A DNA stretch of 25,090 nt, taken from IMG/VR virus record IMGVR_UViG_3300020465_000090, positions 1 to 25,090 of that record; one strand, given 5' to 3'. Below are positions 1 to 7,242 of this stretch, in pieces; the stretch's first letter is position 1, and each line of letters begins with the position of its first letter. Made by a program: the position numbers and the translations under genes. A model generated the notes under the pieces. That model did not search any database, was not told the origin of the DNA, and saw only the letters and a list, made by a program, of their open reading frames with translations. This DNA comes from a virus.

Positions 1-1061
1 CCGCTACGAGTAGTTTGAGTGGCAGATACAATCGGAAGGTTCGCCTCAACTGCGAGACCCCGTAATTCTTCTGCGATTGCTTTGATGAACGAGTAGGAAT
101 TGACATTACTTCCTGCTTTGTATCTGGATGAGGCACAAATATTAAGATAGTCTATGAATATTATATCAGGTCTAAATGACTTTTTCAATGCTAACTCTTG
201 GAGTAATGATTTAAAATGACCACTATGTGCAGATGCAGTAGGGTACTCTTTTATAATCAATGTTCCTTGTGTCTTCTTTGCTATATTATTAACCTTCTTA
301 TCAAACATGAGTTTAGGAAGATCAACTATATCCTGTATAGGAACGTTGAGAAGGTTAGCATCAATTCTCTCCGCAATTTTTTCTTCAGCCATCTCAAGCG
401 TGATATATAATACATTTTTACCCTGTAAGAGTATGGAAGCAGCGACATGACACATAAACAAAGATTTACCAACACCAGTGCCAGCGAGAGCAATGTTGAG
501 AGTCTTATTCGGTATTCCACCTTTCGTAATCTTGTTAAAATATTCCAAGTCGAATGGTATGAGGTCTTCTTTTCTATGGTAGATATCATATCTCTGTTCA
601 TAATCGTTTAAGTAATCATGACCAATATTATTGTCAAATGATACTGCTAATGCATCTGAAAGAATAGATGGAATAGCATCCCGATTCTTCTTCTCATCAT
701 TACCATCAGCAATATGAATTGATTCCATCAGTGCAAGATAAATTGCTCTATCTCTACACCACTTCTCAGTAGTATCTAGTAACCATTGACCATCAACTAC
801 AGACTCTGTTAGGGAATTATTAATATCACGAACTTCTTTTATTTCAGTTTCAGTAAGATCTGATCTATTTTCAGTTTCTATATTAAGTGCTTCAATAGTA
901 ATTGCAGAATCATACTTAGTAATAAATTCAACTATTTCCTCAAAGATTATTTTCTCAGTTCTTTGCTCAAAAAAATCCGACCTAATAAAAGGTATTACCT
1001 TTCTAGAATATTCCTCATTGAATATGAGATTACGAAGAATAGTAGTTTCAATTCGTTCCAT
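1..1061 (-). CDS. 41: gp41-like replicative DNA helicase (DnaB family), C-terminus cut by window edge
   Basis: This is the T4 gp41-type hexameric 5'-3' helicase that unwinds the replication fork. The frame is open from the ATG at 1061 to the window edge, giving 353 codons; T4 gp41 is about 475 residues, so roughly the last quarter is missing. The N-terminal domain is helical. The RecA-like motor domain starts near residue 165 with a Walker A motif GTGVGKS at 194-200. A Walker B-like stretch (IIFIDYLN) and the conserved SATQTTR motif lie just before the edge. The start overlaps the stop of the upstream 2OG oxygenase by one base (TAATG), which suggests coupled translation. It is the last visible gene of the operon that begins with the Sm-like genes. 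Family assignment is secure; the exact end is unknown. Confidence 0.93.
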   Translation of the reverse strand, partial: MERIETTILRNLIFNEEYSRKVIPFIRSDFFEQRTEKIIFEEIVEFITKYDSAITIEALNIETENRSDLTETEIKEVRDINNSLTESVVDGQWLLDTTEKWCRDRAIYLALMESIHIADGNDEKKNRDAIPSILSDALAVSFDNNIGHDYLNDYEQRYDIYHRKEDLIPFDLEYFNKITKGGIPNKTLNIALAGTGVGKSLFMCHVAASILLQGKNVLYITLEMAEEKIAERIDANLLNVPIQDIVDLPKLMFDKKVNNIAKKTQGTLIIKEYPTASAHSGHFKSLLQELALKKSFRPDIIFIDYLNICASSRYKAGSNVNSYSFIKAIAEELRGLAVEANLPIVSATQTTRS

Positions 1062-1609
1062 TATACAAAAGAAAAATAACCAGTGAGTACATATCGATCT
1101 AATCCTTTCTTACAAGGATTGCCTTTATGTTCATGAGTAAAGTATGCTGGAAATATTATACCACATCCTGCCTTACTTTCAACACTAGGATATCTTTTAA
1201 AATCAGTTGAACAATCATTATCACTTAAGTATATCAAATAAGTCAAAACCCTATAGGGTTCTCCTTTCATATGTTCAGAATGCCATTTAGAAAAATACCG
1301 ACCTGGTTGCCACCATTGAAATCTAATATGCTCCAATTCCCAATGATTCATATTACAACATTCTGGATACTTTTTCATATAACCTTCTAACATATTATCA
1401 ACAGCACCTTTAAGTGGTGTTAATAGGGGTGGAGAAAGAACTTGATGAAAATTTTCACCAACATTCATAATCTCACATGAATCATATCCAGTATATACTT
1501 TCGTATCTTCGTTTGTCTCTAATTTTTTATTATCAAATACCCACTTAATAATTCCATCACACTCATCCCTAGTTAATAAATTTTCATCCTTATGAATGAA
1601 ATCAACCAT
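1061..1609 (-). CDS. 2-oxoglutarate/Fe(II)-dependent oxygenase (prolyl-4-hydroxylase-like)
   Basis: A 182-residue protein resembling the small 2OG-Fe(II) oxygenases common in marine T4-like phages. These use 2-oxoglutarate, O2 and Fe(II) to hydroxylate a substrate. The putative metal triad is H110 and E112 in KWHSEH (an HxE in place of the usual HxD) and H161 (or H159) in FTHEHKG. R172 in the closing DRYVLTGYF would bind the 2OG carboxylate. The segment IRFQWWQPGRYFSKWHSEH matches the strand leading into the metal site. It sits between uvsX (8-base overlap) and gp41 (1-base overlap), so it is expressed with the replication genes although its substrate is unknown. Possible targets are protein side chains or nucleic acid bases; the sequence does not decide. 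Confidence 0.75.
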   Translation of the reverse strand: MVDFIHKDENLLTRDECDGIIKWVFDNKKLETNEDTKVYTGYDSCEIMNVGENFHQVLSPPLLTPLKGAVDNMLEGYMKKYPECCNMNHWELEHIRFQWWQPGRYFSKWHSEHMKGEPYRVLTYLIYLSDNDCSTDFKRYPSVESKAGCGIIFPAYFTHEHKGNPCKKGLDRYVLTGYFSFV

Positions 1610-2603
1610 AACTAAATTCTCTCTGTGCTATTTCATCAAGTGCTTGCATTACATCATCAGTAAAGTATTCTTCAGGATTAGCAAGTATCTGTTTAGCATA
1701 TATCTTCTTACCATTCATCTCATAGCGACCTGCTACATTCTTCCACAATCCTCCTATCTCTCCTAGTTCAAGGAGACCATAGTATCTATCAAGACCTCTA
1801 TCATCATAGTAGAGACGTATCTCAACAGTTTTATTCTCTTTACTTAAACGTGATTTGTGAGTCTTAGCTTTGATAATGTTTCCGATAATTTCTTTTCCAT
1901 CTTTCTCTTTTTTCTTGCTAAGATATATGATTGTACTTGCAGCATACTTGAGTCCCGAACCTCCTCCCATTTCTTTAGTTGGAACATAAGCTCCGATGAC
2001 ATCATACGTATGGTTTGTGACAATGAGTGGGACATTCGCTTGGCCAAGTTTGAGAGTAAGCATTCTAAATGCACCTTTCACAAGTTGAGATTTAGTCATA
2101 TCACGGACTTGTTTATCGTCCAGTGCATCTCTAATTTCTTTTTCTGTGGAAAGCATTCCCAAGGAGTCTAACACAAACATACATGGTTTGCGATCTTCTA
2201 TTTGGGTTTTAAGATATATATCAATTGCCTTAAGTGCTTTCGACCTAAACTCTTCAATGGTGACAACATTTACCACCACAAGACGATTCATGTCAATCCC
2301 ACGAGACTCAAGTAATCCTTTATTAACTGCTGCTTCAGTATCAAAATAGAGGCAGTACCCATCAGGATTACTATCAAGAAAGTTCTTGACAACAGCAAGG
2401 GAAAAATACGTTTTACCAGTAGAAGACTCACCAGCGATGGCAGTAATCTTATTGCTAGATACGCCACCAAAAACGGAACCTGACACCACTGCATTAAAGA
2501 TGTACGAACCTGTGTCGATGAAGTTTTCTTCTTCGTTGATGTCTGCTGCGACTTGGGTGTATTCGTCACCTATCTCTTTTACAATTTCTTTTAAAAAATC
2601 CAT
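1602..2603 (-). CDS. uvsX: UvsX RecA-like recombinase
   Basis: A 333-residue strand-exchange protein of the T4 UvsX/RecA family, somewhat shorter than T4 UvsX (about 390). It coats single-stranded DNA and drives strand invasion for recombination-dependent replication and repair. The Walker A motif GESSTGKT is at residues 58-65. The Walker B aspartate is D146 in MFVLDSLGML. A QxNVPLIVTNHTY-type sensor segment follows, then a glycine-rich loop (MGGGSGLKYAAS) that corresponds to a DNA-binding loop. The ATG at 2603 overlaps the stop of the upstream 56-aa gene by one base. UvsX works with gp46/47, which supply resected ends, and with UvsW; all are encoded in this window. Confidence 0.95.
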   Translation of the reverse strand: MDFLKEIVKEIGDEYTQVAADINEEENFIDTGSYIFNAVVSGSVFGGVSSNKITAIAGESSTGKTYFSLAVVKNFLDSNPDGYCLYFDTEAAVNKGLLESRGIDMNRLVVVNVVTIEEFRSKALKAIDIYLKTQIEDRKPCMFVLDSLGMLSTEKEIRDALDDKQVRDMTKSQLVKGAFRMLTLKLGQANVPLIVTNHTYDVIGAYVPTKEMGGGSGLKYAASTIIYLSKKKEKDGKEIIGNIIKAKTHKSRLSKENKTVEIRLYYDDRGLDRYYGLLELGEIGGLWKNVAGRYEMNGKKIYAKQILANPEEYFTDDVMQALDEIAQREFSYG

Positions 2604-2773
2604 TAAATACTAATTCCTTTTTCTTCACGTAAAATTTTCTTGTATGGTCCATCAGGATTAAGTTCCCTGACTTCCTTCACTTCTTTCAAAAGATGATACA
2701 ATCTAGCATCTCCCCCAAGAGAAAGAGCATTTATTATTGTCGATAAATCTTTATCGTTGATAGGTAATTCCAT
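2603..2773 (-). CDS. conserved small phage protein between polymerase and uvsX
   Basis: A 56-residue acidic/basic helical protein of unknown function. The frame is open further upstream to 2818, but the ATG at 2773 is preferred: it overlaps the polymerase stop by one base (TAATG) and the longer form would run 45 bases back into gp43. Its stop overlaps the uvsX start by one base in the same way. Visible elements are an N-terminal LPINDKDL stretch, a GGDARLYHLLKEVKEVREL helix and a C-terminal PYKKILREEKG segment. Small genes with this position occur in other cyanophage replication clusters as far as I recall, but I know of no function. Neighbourhood suggests a replication or recombination accessory. 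Confidence 0.75.
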   Translation of the reverse strand: MELPINDKDLSTIINALSLGGDARLYHLLKEVKEVRELNPDGPYKKILREEKGISI

Positions 2774-5268
2774 TAAGAAAAGAATGATTCTAAGTTTACA
2801 GTTTTTTCCACACTCCATCCTATCGCATCAAGGATGGCTTTAAGTGGTTCTACGAAACTCTTCTCAAATTGTAAGTCATAATCTACGTATTTGTCAAGTC
2901 CAAGTTCTGTAGGAAATTCTTGAATAAAGGAAACTACGTTCTCTTGGATTATATTTGGTTTTTTCAGATAAATGAACTTGACTTTTTCTCCATTACCAAT
3001 AAGTGAGTACTTATTAGTAAGATTTTTCTTCTTCACATAGTGATTAAAAAGAAGAGCACCACGTATATGTATAGGAGTTCCTTTTGCATATATCGTAGAA
3101 GATGCAGAATACTTTCTAACATCAGATGCTGTACGAGGAAATGCAATATCTTCTGGATCAAGTTTTCTAAACTTAGTCCTACATTCTTCAATAAACTTTT
3201 GGACATTATCCTCAGTATCATTCATAATTAACTTGAGAGCATCCTTAATCATTGTGCGACAAGGTGCAGGTGTAGAGGATTTAACTGCCTCAATACCCAT
3301 CATCTTTAGTTTAGGTTCTTCATATCGAACACCCTCACTATCCCAAACGTTTAAAATGTATCTTTTCTTGGCAGTCCAGATACCACGTTCAGCAATATTC
3401 TCCCTCTTCATGATCATCTTCTGATCATAAGCATTTACATACTTGGCCAACGCTTCATAAGAACTCTCAATAAAAGGCTCAAATTGAGTTTCACACACCT
3501 TATTAAGGAACGTGACAATGCCTTCATTAGTTTTCTCTCTGCCCTTGTATACAGCATCAACCAGAGGCCCCATATTAAGATAAATGGAATCAGTATCTGA
3601 AGCAATAACATAATCTTCACCCTCAGTTTTTAAAATTTTATTAATATGAGCATTCATCTTATTCTCAATCCATCGAATAGATACCTGCCCAGATAAAGTT
3701 ATTGCCTCCGCATTTGCTAGTTTGTAATACCTAAAGTACTGATTGCCGATAGCACCATAAGCAGAGTTAAGTTGAATCTTCCTTGCCATCTGGATGTTGT
3801 TACACCTAGCAATCTCCTTCTCAAGTGTCTTCGTTTTCGTCTTTTCATATTGCTGCTTTGCGGCAAGCATCTTCTTCTTGTAGATTGTCCTGTCTTTGTA
3901 AATCTTCTCCATGAGTTCAGGAAGGAACCCACGCACATCCTTCCTATATTGTGCTCCATTCGCACAAACTGCATAATCTCCATCAATCTTTATCTCCTGA
4001 TTTAAGAGCCCCTCAACGCTCGCACTGGGATGTCTAGTCTCCCTGATGGTCTCTGGCGAGATGTTATATTGCATAATAAGATGAGGATACAGACTATTGA
4101 GGTCAAAACTAACCACCCAATCATACTTTCCTGGAATCGGTTCCTTGACATAAGCTCCTGCGTATTTTGCGTCCTTATCGGATCTTTCTTTTGGTGGAAT
4201 AACTATATTCCTCTTCTTTAAATAGTTATAGATTATAGTATCCCACATACGAACCTGAGAGAATACATCAGCATAATTTGCCTTTGCGTCATATGCCATA
4301 ACAATGGCAAGTTCAATCAGTTTCATCTTGTCTTCCATACGGTCAACAAGTTCCACGTCAATTATATTATACTCCACAAACTTCTGCCAACCCTTTGTGT
4401 AGAAGTCCTTAAAAGTATCAAACTCAGAGTGATCTAATTTCTTCTGCCCAAGTTCTACACTAGCAATATAATCCAACCTATAAGACTCTTGTGCCTTATA
4501 AGTAAATTTCTTATAAAGATTGAGATAATCTAACTGAGTAACACCACCAATATCATAAGAAATATTTCTACGTCCTGCAATATAAATCTCTCTTTCACTC
4601 ACCAAACCCCAAGGTGACATACGACGCATCAACTTCTCACCAAGGATTCTATCAAGACGACGAACAAGATATGGAATATCATATAACTCACTATTCCAAC
4701 CAGTAATAACTTCAGGAGTATTCTCTTCAATCATCCACCAGTTAATAAAAGAACTAAGAAGTTCATACTCAGTCCTAAATGATTTGTATATTACATTATC
4801 CTGCTTATTATTAAATGGACCTAAACCCCAAGTTCTAATCTGTTTTGTATTATAATCCTGAAGTGTAATAAGAAGCACTTCCTCTGCAGCAGATTCTACA
4901 TCAGGGAATCCATTCTCTGATGCAACCTCAATATCGATTGTGGTTATCTTAATATGATTAGTATCAAACTTAATCTCATCCTCTGGATATTTCTCAGAAA
5001 TATATTGATAGATGTACCTATCATTACCATATATTTTAAAGTTCTCTACACCATCATACTTTTTTATAAACTCCCTACAATCTCTAACAGAACCAGGTTC
5101 AACTGATTCAACATATTCTCCTTCTAAAGTTTTATACTTAGACTTCCTTTTAGAAGGAACGAAAAGGGTTGGATAAAACTTCTCACGAGTTGCGAAGTGT
5201 TTTCCATTCTCAACACCACGAACCAAAAAGTTGTCACCAACCATCTGGACGTTTGTATAGAATCTCAT
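2773..5268 (-). CDS. 43: gp43 DNA polymerase (family B)
   Basis: The replicative polymerase with 3'-5' proofreading, 831 residues against about 898 in T4. Exonuclease motif I is D112/E114 in DIEVAS, the same numbering as in T4. Exo II has D197 in GWNSELYDIPY, and Exo III has Y300 and D304 in YNIIDVELV. Polymerase motif A is SFDLNSLYP with D389. Motif B is K497-x3-N501-SAYG, with 502-505 as SAYG. Motif C is ASDTDSIY with D558 and D560. All catalytic residues are present, so it should be active in both reactions. It follows two Sm-like genes and precedes a 56-aa gene and uvsX, each joined by one-base overlaps. In T4 the orthologous mRNA is controlled by gp43 itself and by RegA; I see no clear operator hairpin here. 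Confidence 0.97.
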   Translation of the reverse strand: MRFYTNVQMVGDNFLVRGVENGKHFATREKFYPTLFVPSKRKSKYKTLEGEYVESVEPGSVRDCREFIKKYDGVENFKIYGNDRYIYQYISEKYPEDEIKFDTNHIKITTIDIEVASENGFPDVESAAEEVLLITLQDYNTKQIRTWGLGPFNNKQDNVIYKSFRTEYELLSSFINWWMIEENTPEVITGWNSELYDIPYLVRRLDRILGEKLMRRMSPWGLVSEREIYIAGRRNISYDIGGVTQLDYLNLYKKFTYKAQESYRLDYIASVELGQKKLDHSEFDTFKDFYTKGWQKFVEYNIIDVELVDRMEDKMKLIELAIVMAYDAKANYADVFSQVRMWDTIIYNYLKKRNIVIPPKERSDKDAKYAGAYVKEPIPGKYDWVVSFDLNSLYPHLIMQYNISPETIRETRHPSASVEGLLNQEIKIDGDYAVCANGAQYRKDVRGFLPELMEKIYKDRTIYKKKMLAAKQQYEKTKTKTLEKEIARCNNIQMARKIQLNSAYGAIGNQYFRYYKLANAEAITLSGQVSIRWIENKMNAHINKILKTEGEDYVIASDTDSIYLNMGPLVDAVYKGREKTNEGIVTFLNKVCETQFEPFIESSYEALAKYVNAYDQKMIMKRENIAERGIWTAKKRYILNVWDSEGVRYEEPKLKMMGIEAVKSSTPAPCRTMIKDALKLIMNDTEDNVQKFIEECRTKFRKLDPEDIAFPRTASDVRKYSASSTIYAKGTPIHIRGALLFNHYVKKKNLTNKYSLIGNGEKVKFIYLKKPNIIQENVVSFIQEFPTELGLDKYVDYDLQFEKSFVEPLKAILDAIGWSVEKTVNLESFFS

Positions 5269-5525
5269 TATGAAGTTAATTCAATATATTTGTCTATAAC
5301 TGTACCAGTAGGGTCTGCAATTGTCAAGATATCTTCAGCACGAATCATAAATTCTGTTTGATTAGTAACCTCTTGTTTCCAAGGTGTCATATTACCATCA
5401 ATATCAAAAAGAAATGGATTAACTAATTTGCAATTAGGATCACCTATTTCTGCATCAATCTCAATAAGTTCTGTAATAAGAACATTATCAACATCAATTA
5501 AAACACATTTAATTACTTTGTCCAT
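5268..5525 (-). CDS. Sm-like (Hfq/LSm-fold-like) cyanophage protein, divergent copy
   Basis: An 85-residue protein, the most diverged of three related genes in this window. Like the copies at 5509-5826 and 22450-22872 it has a short N-terminal strand, a conserved hydrophobic patch at residues 35-40 (VNPFLF here, TSPHIV and THPVTI in the others), a central tryptophan (W49), and a C-terminal DILTIADPT...VIDKYIEL segment that aligns with the D-x-VVT-x-x-E...I...Y pattern of its relatives. Structural genomics work described an Sm-like protein of putative cyanophage origin, and this family looks related; that link is from memory. Its start overlaps the preceding Sm-like gene by 17 bases and its stop shares a base with the gp43 start. 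A role in RNA binding is inferred only. Confidence 0.55.
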   Translation of the reverse strand: MDKVIKCVLIDVDNVLITELIEIDAEIGDPNCKLVNPFLFDIDGNMTPWKQEVTNQTEFMIRAEDILTIADPTGTVIDKYIELTS

Positions 5526-5826
5526 TTACCTTTTCCTCGTACATTTTAATTACTGACTTTATAGGTTCAACAGCAGTCACAACCCAATCAGGTGTCACCA
5601 CTACTTCTTTATCTGCGGATAAAAGAATCCAAGGTGATAAAGAAACTTCAACACTTCTATCATTTTCATGCTGATCTTCAGTCAATAAAATTGGTTGTGT
5701 AGAAGTTACTATATGTGGGCTTGTTAATAAGTATCCACGAAGTTCTTTTTCATCAGGTTCTACCAATTCTTTGGCATCAGCAATTAATTGCTCACCAGAT
5801 TTCAGTATGATTAATTTAACCGACAT
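5509..5826 (-). CDS. Sm-like (Hfq/LSm-fold-like) cyanophage protein
   Basis: A 105-residue, strand-rich protein that starts the polymerase operon. It has the order expected of an Sm fold: a first strand with SGEQL at residues 10-14, a TSPHIV motif at 35-40, a variable acidic loop, a strand with W66, a last pair of strands (VVVTPDWVVTAVE, 75-87) and a helical tail. The protein at 22450-22872 shows the same GE-x-I/L, HP/SP, W and VVT-x-x-E landmarks. Sm-like proteins form rings that bind U-rich RNA, but RNA binding here is an inference from fold similarity. A strong sigma70-type promoter lies directly upstream (-10 at 5848-5853), and a GAGAGAGG purine tract about 12 bases before the ATG could serve as ribosome binding site. 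Confidence 0.6.
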   Translation of the reverse strand: MSVKLIILKSGEQLIADAKELVEPDEKELRGYLLTSPHIVTSTQPILLTEDQHENDRSVEVSLSPWILLSADKEVVVTPDWVVTAVEPIKSVIKMYEEKVNGQSN

Positions 5827-5847
5827 TTTAAATAATTTCCTCTCTCT

Positions 5848-5876
5848 ATTATAGCAAGAAAAAAGGGGATCGTCAA
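5848..5876 (-). promoter_or_regulatory. sigma70-type promoter nested in the hsp20 terminator
   Basis: On the minus strand, TTGACG (5876-5871) is followed by exactly 17 bases and then TATAAT (5853-5848), with an extended -10 TGC directly before it. This matches the bacterial consensus closely. Transcription should start near 5841 and read the Sm-like genes, gp43, uvsX and gp41. The -35 box is formed largely by the loop of the terminator hairpin at 5860-5888. Confidence 0.8.
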
Positions 5877-5888
5877 GATCCCCTTTTT
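5860..5888 (-). terminator. rho-independent terminator after hsp20
   Basis: A perfect 12-bp inverted repeat, AAAAAGGGGATC (5860-5871) and GATCCCCTTTTT (5877-5888), with a five-base loop. It lies immediately after the hsp20 stop codon (5890-5892). Read on the minus strand the GC stem is followed by six T residues. The arms are symmetric, so it could also stop plus-strand transcripts. Confidence 0.88.
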
Positions 5889-5889
5889 C

Positions 5890-6324
5890 TTATAAGTATT
5901 CTTTTCGAGCATGATGATCTGGAACTATCTTCTTTAACTCCACGGTGAGGAGTCCGTCTTCAAACTTGACGGATCCAATCTCCGTATCATCTGTGATCGT
6001 CCAGACCCGTTCAAAGGAGCGTTGGGCCAATCCTTTATGGACAAACGTACCATCAACTTCTGATTCTTCTTTCTTGCCTTCAACATATAGTTTTCCAAAC
6101 TCCGTGAAGACTTTGAGTTCATCTTTCTTAAACCCTGCAAGTGCGATCTCCAATTTCGATTCATGATTATTTAATTGTATCAAATTATATGGTGGATAGT
6201 TTGACGTTTGCATTGGTGCATTAAAAAATCTGTCTAGGTAATCATCCATCCCTATGCCATTTTGTCTTATCACCTTCATCAATTCTGGAAGGTTGGCACT
6301 ATGATATGTTGCTAAGTTAGTCAT
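5890..6324 (-). CDS. hsp20: Hsp20 small heat-shock protein (alpha-crystallin family)
   Basis: A 144-residue small chaperone, a typical cyanophage gene. After an N-terminal arm of about 45 residues, the alpha-crystallin domain runs from YPPYNLIQL to ELKKIVP. It includes the AGFKKDELKV strand-loop, a variable loop around EESEVDG, a SFERVWTI strand and the closing FEDGLLTVEL box (the G-x-L signature). The C-terminal tail lacks a clear I-x-I motif. Small Hsps hold unfolded proteins for refolding; in phage infection they may help capsid or host photosystem proteins. AAAGGAG stands four bases before the ATG, an excellent ribosome binding site. The gene looks monocistronic, with about 100 bases of leader region on one side and a strong terminator on the other. 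Confidence 0.93.
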   Translation of the reverse strand: MTNLATYHSANLPELMKVIRQNGIGMDDYLDRFFNAPMQTSNYPPYNLIQLNNHESKLEIALAGFKKDELKVFTEFGKLYVEGKKEESEVDGTFVHKGLAQRSFERVWTITDDTEIGSVKFEDGLLTVELKKIVPDHHARKEYL

Positions 6325-6355
6325 GGTTCTCCTTTAAAAGCGAGTGTTAGTTATT

Positions 6356-6370
6356 GTCCCCGAAGGCGAC
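6356..6370 (-). other. UUCG-tetraloop hairpin in the hsp20 leader
   Basis: On the minus strand GTCGCC-TTCG-GGGAC can fold into a five-pair stem with one bulged G and a C(UUCG)G tetraloop. It lies 31-46 bases before the hsp20 start. There is no T-run after it, so it is not a usual terminator. The rest of the 6325-6421 spacer holds the ribosome binding site and no clear promoter consensus that I can identify. Confidence 0.35.
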
Positions 6371-6421
6371 ATTACTATTTAACCATAAACTACAGAAAAA
6401 GAAGATGTTGAATCCCCCACT

Positions 6422-6865
6422 TTATTGTGTGGTTTCTTCTACCTTCTTCTTTTTAGATCCTATATTGTACTTTGTCTCTAATATCCAGTCACCCTTATCC
6501 TTATAAGCAAGAACTTTAATTTGATTCAATGGTGCAATATCCTGAATTTTTTCAGCATTTACGATATCAACCAATCCCCAATCAGCAAGGAGCTGAGCAA
6601 TACGGTTGCGACGCTGAACGTCGTTAGCAGTAAGGTTAGCGTGTTTCCCATCTAATGCAAATAATTCTTTAAAATGAACAAGATAATACCTTCCTTGCTT
6701 ATGCAGGATATGGCATGATTGATATATCTTTTTTTCTTTTCTGGATGCTACTCCAATTCTCGTTAAAGTTTCACGGACTTTTAGGAAATCGTCAGGTTCA
6801 CTAAGAACCACCTCAACCATTTGTTCGGGTGCCCATTTAACTTCAGGCTCTTGAACCACACTCAT
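6422..6865 (-). CDS. regA: RegA translational repressor
   Basis: A 147-residue homologue of T4 RegA (122 residues), which binds the initiation regions of many early phage mRNAs and blocks translation. Recognisable RegA features include the N-terminal VEVVLSEPDDFLKVRETLTRIGVAS segment (split here for reading: VEVVLSEPDDFL, then KVRETLTRIGVAS), the SCHILHKQGRYYLVHFKELF core and NDVQRRNRIAQLLADWGLV. The C-terminal KKKKVEETTQ tail is an extension. As in T4, it is next to the clamp-loader small subunit gene: the regA start overlaps the gp62 stop by four bases (ATGA). It is the last gene of the long operon that begins with cobS. In T4, RegA also represses its own synthesis and that of gp44, gp45 and gp62. 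Confidence 0.95.
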   Translation of the reverse strand: MSVVQEPEVKWAPEQMVEVVLSEPDDFLKVRETLTRIGVASRKEKKIYQSCHILHKQGRYYLVHFKELFALDGKHANLTANDVQRRNRIAQLLADWGLVDIVNAEKIQDIAPLNQIKVLAYKDKGDWILETKYNIGSKKKKVEETTQ

Positions 6866-7242
6866 TGTCTTCCTCCAGTTTCAAATTTAGATTTTATAAA
6901 ATTAAGTTGTTCTTTAGTTAGGATTCGCAGAGCTTGTTTTGCCTTTTCGTTACTATAACCATAATAACGTTTCACCAAGTCAAGATCTTTAATCTCATCT
7001 TTACGAAGCCAAGGAGCAAATCTCTTCTTGGTTCTCAGACTATTTAGTAAAAAATCATATTGAATCTTCTTTGGTAAAAAATGATACTTATTCATTTCAT
7101 TAACAAACAACACACAATCAAGATGTCCTGATAAACAACGGTTGATTATGTATGGAGAATACTCTTTCTCCATTAAAGGATCTTCATCAATAAGATTCTT
7201 CTTAGTTTGATTTATTGAATTAAGCCAATCCTTGAGTTCCAT
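6862..7242 (-). CDS. 62: gp62 clamp-loader small subunit
   Basis: A 126-residue protein recognised as the cyanophage form of T4 gp62 (187 residues in T4), which joins four gp44 subunits to load the gp45 sliding clamp. Recognition rests on its place directly before regA, its size and the C-terminal YYGYSNEKAKQALRIL and LRKDEIKDLDLVKRYY segments. There is no ATPase motif, as expected for gp62. It overlaps the end of the dam gene by 23 bases. Unusually, it is about 2.9 kb away from gp44, separated by dam, a cassette of small genes and pyrE, whereas in T4 the genes 45-44-62-regA are contiguous. Confidence 0.88.
   Translation of the reverse strand: MELKDWLNSINQTKKNLIDEDPLMEKEYSPYIINRCLSGHLDCVLFVNEMNKYHFLPKKIQYDFLLNSLRTKKRFAPWLRKDEIKDLDLVKRYYGYSNEKAKQALRILTKEQLNFIKSKFETGGRQ

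Noticed and set aside
1857-2171. Plus-strand frame of 104 codons inside uvsX
   Set aside because: Antisense shadow of a well-recognised gene, with composition set by the uvsX codons.
2774-2818. Upstream extension of the 56-aa gene to an ATG at 2818
   Set aside because: It would run 45 bases into the polymerase frame, while the ATG at 2773 makes the usual one-base overlap with the gp43 stop.
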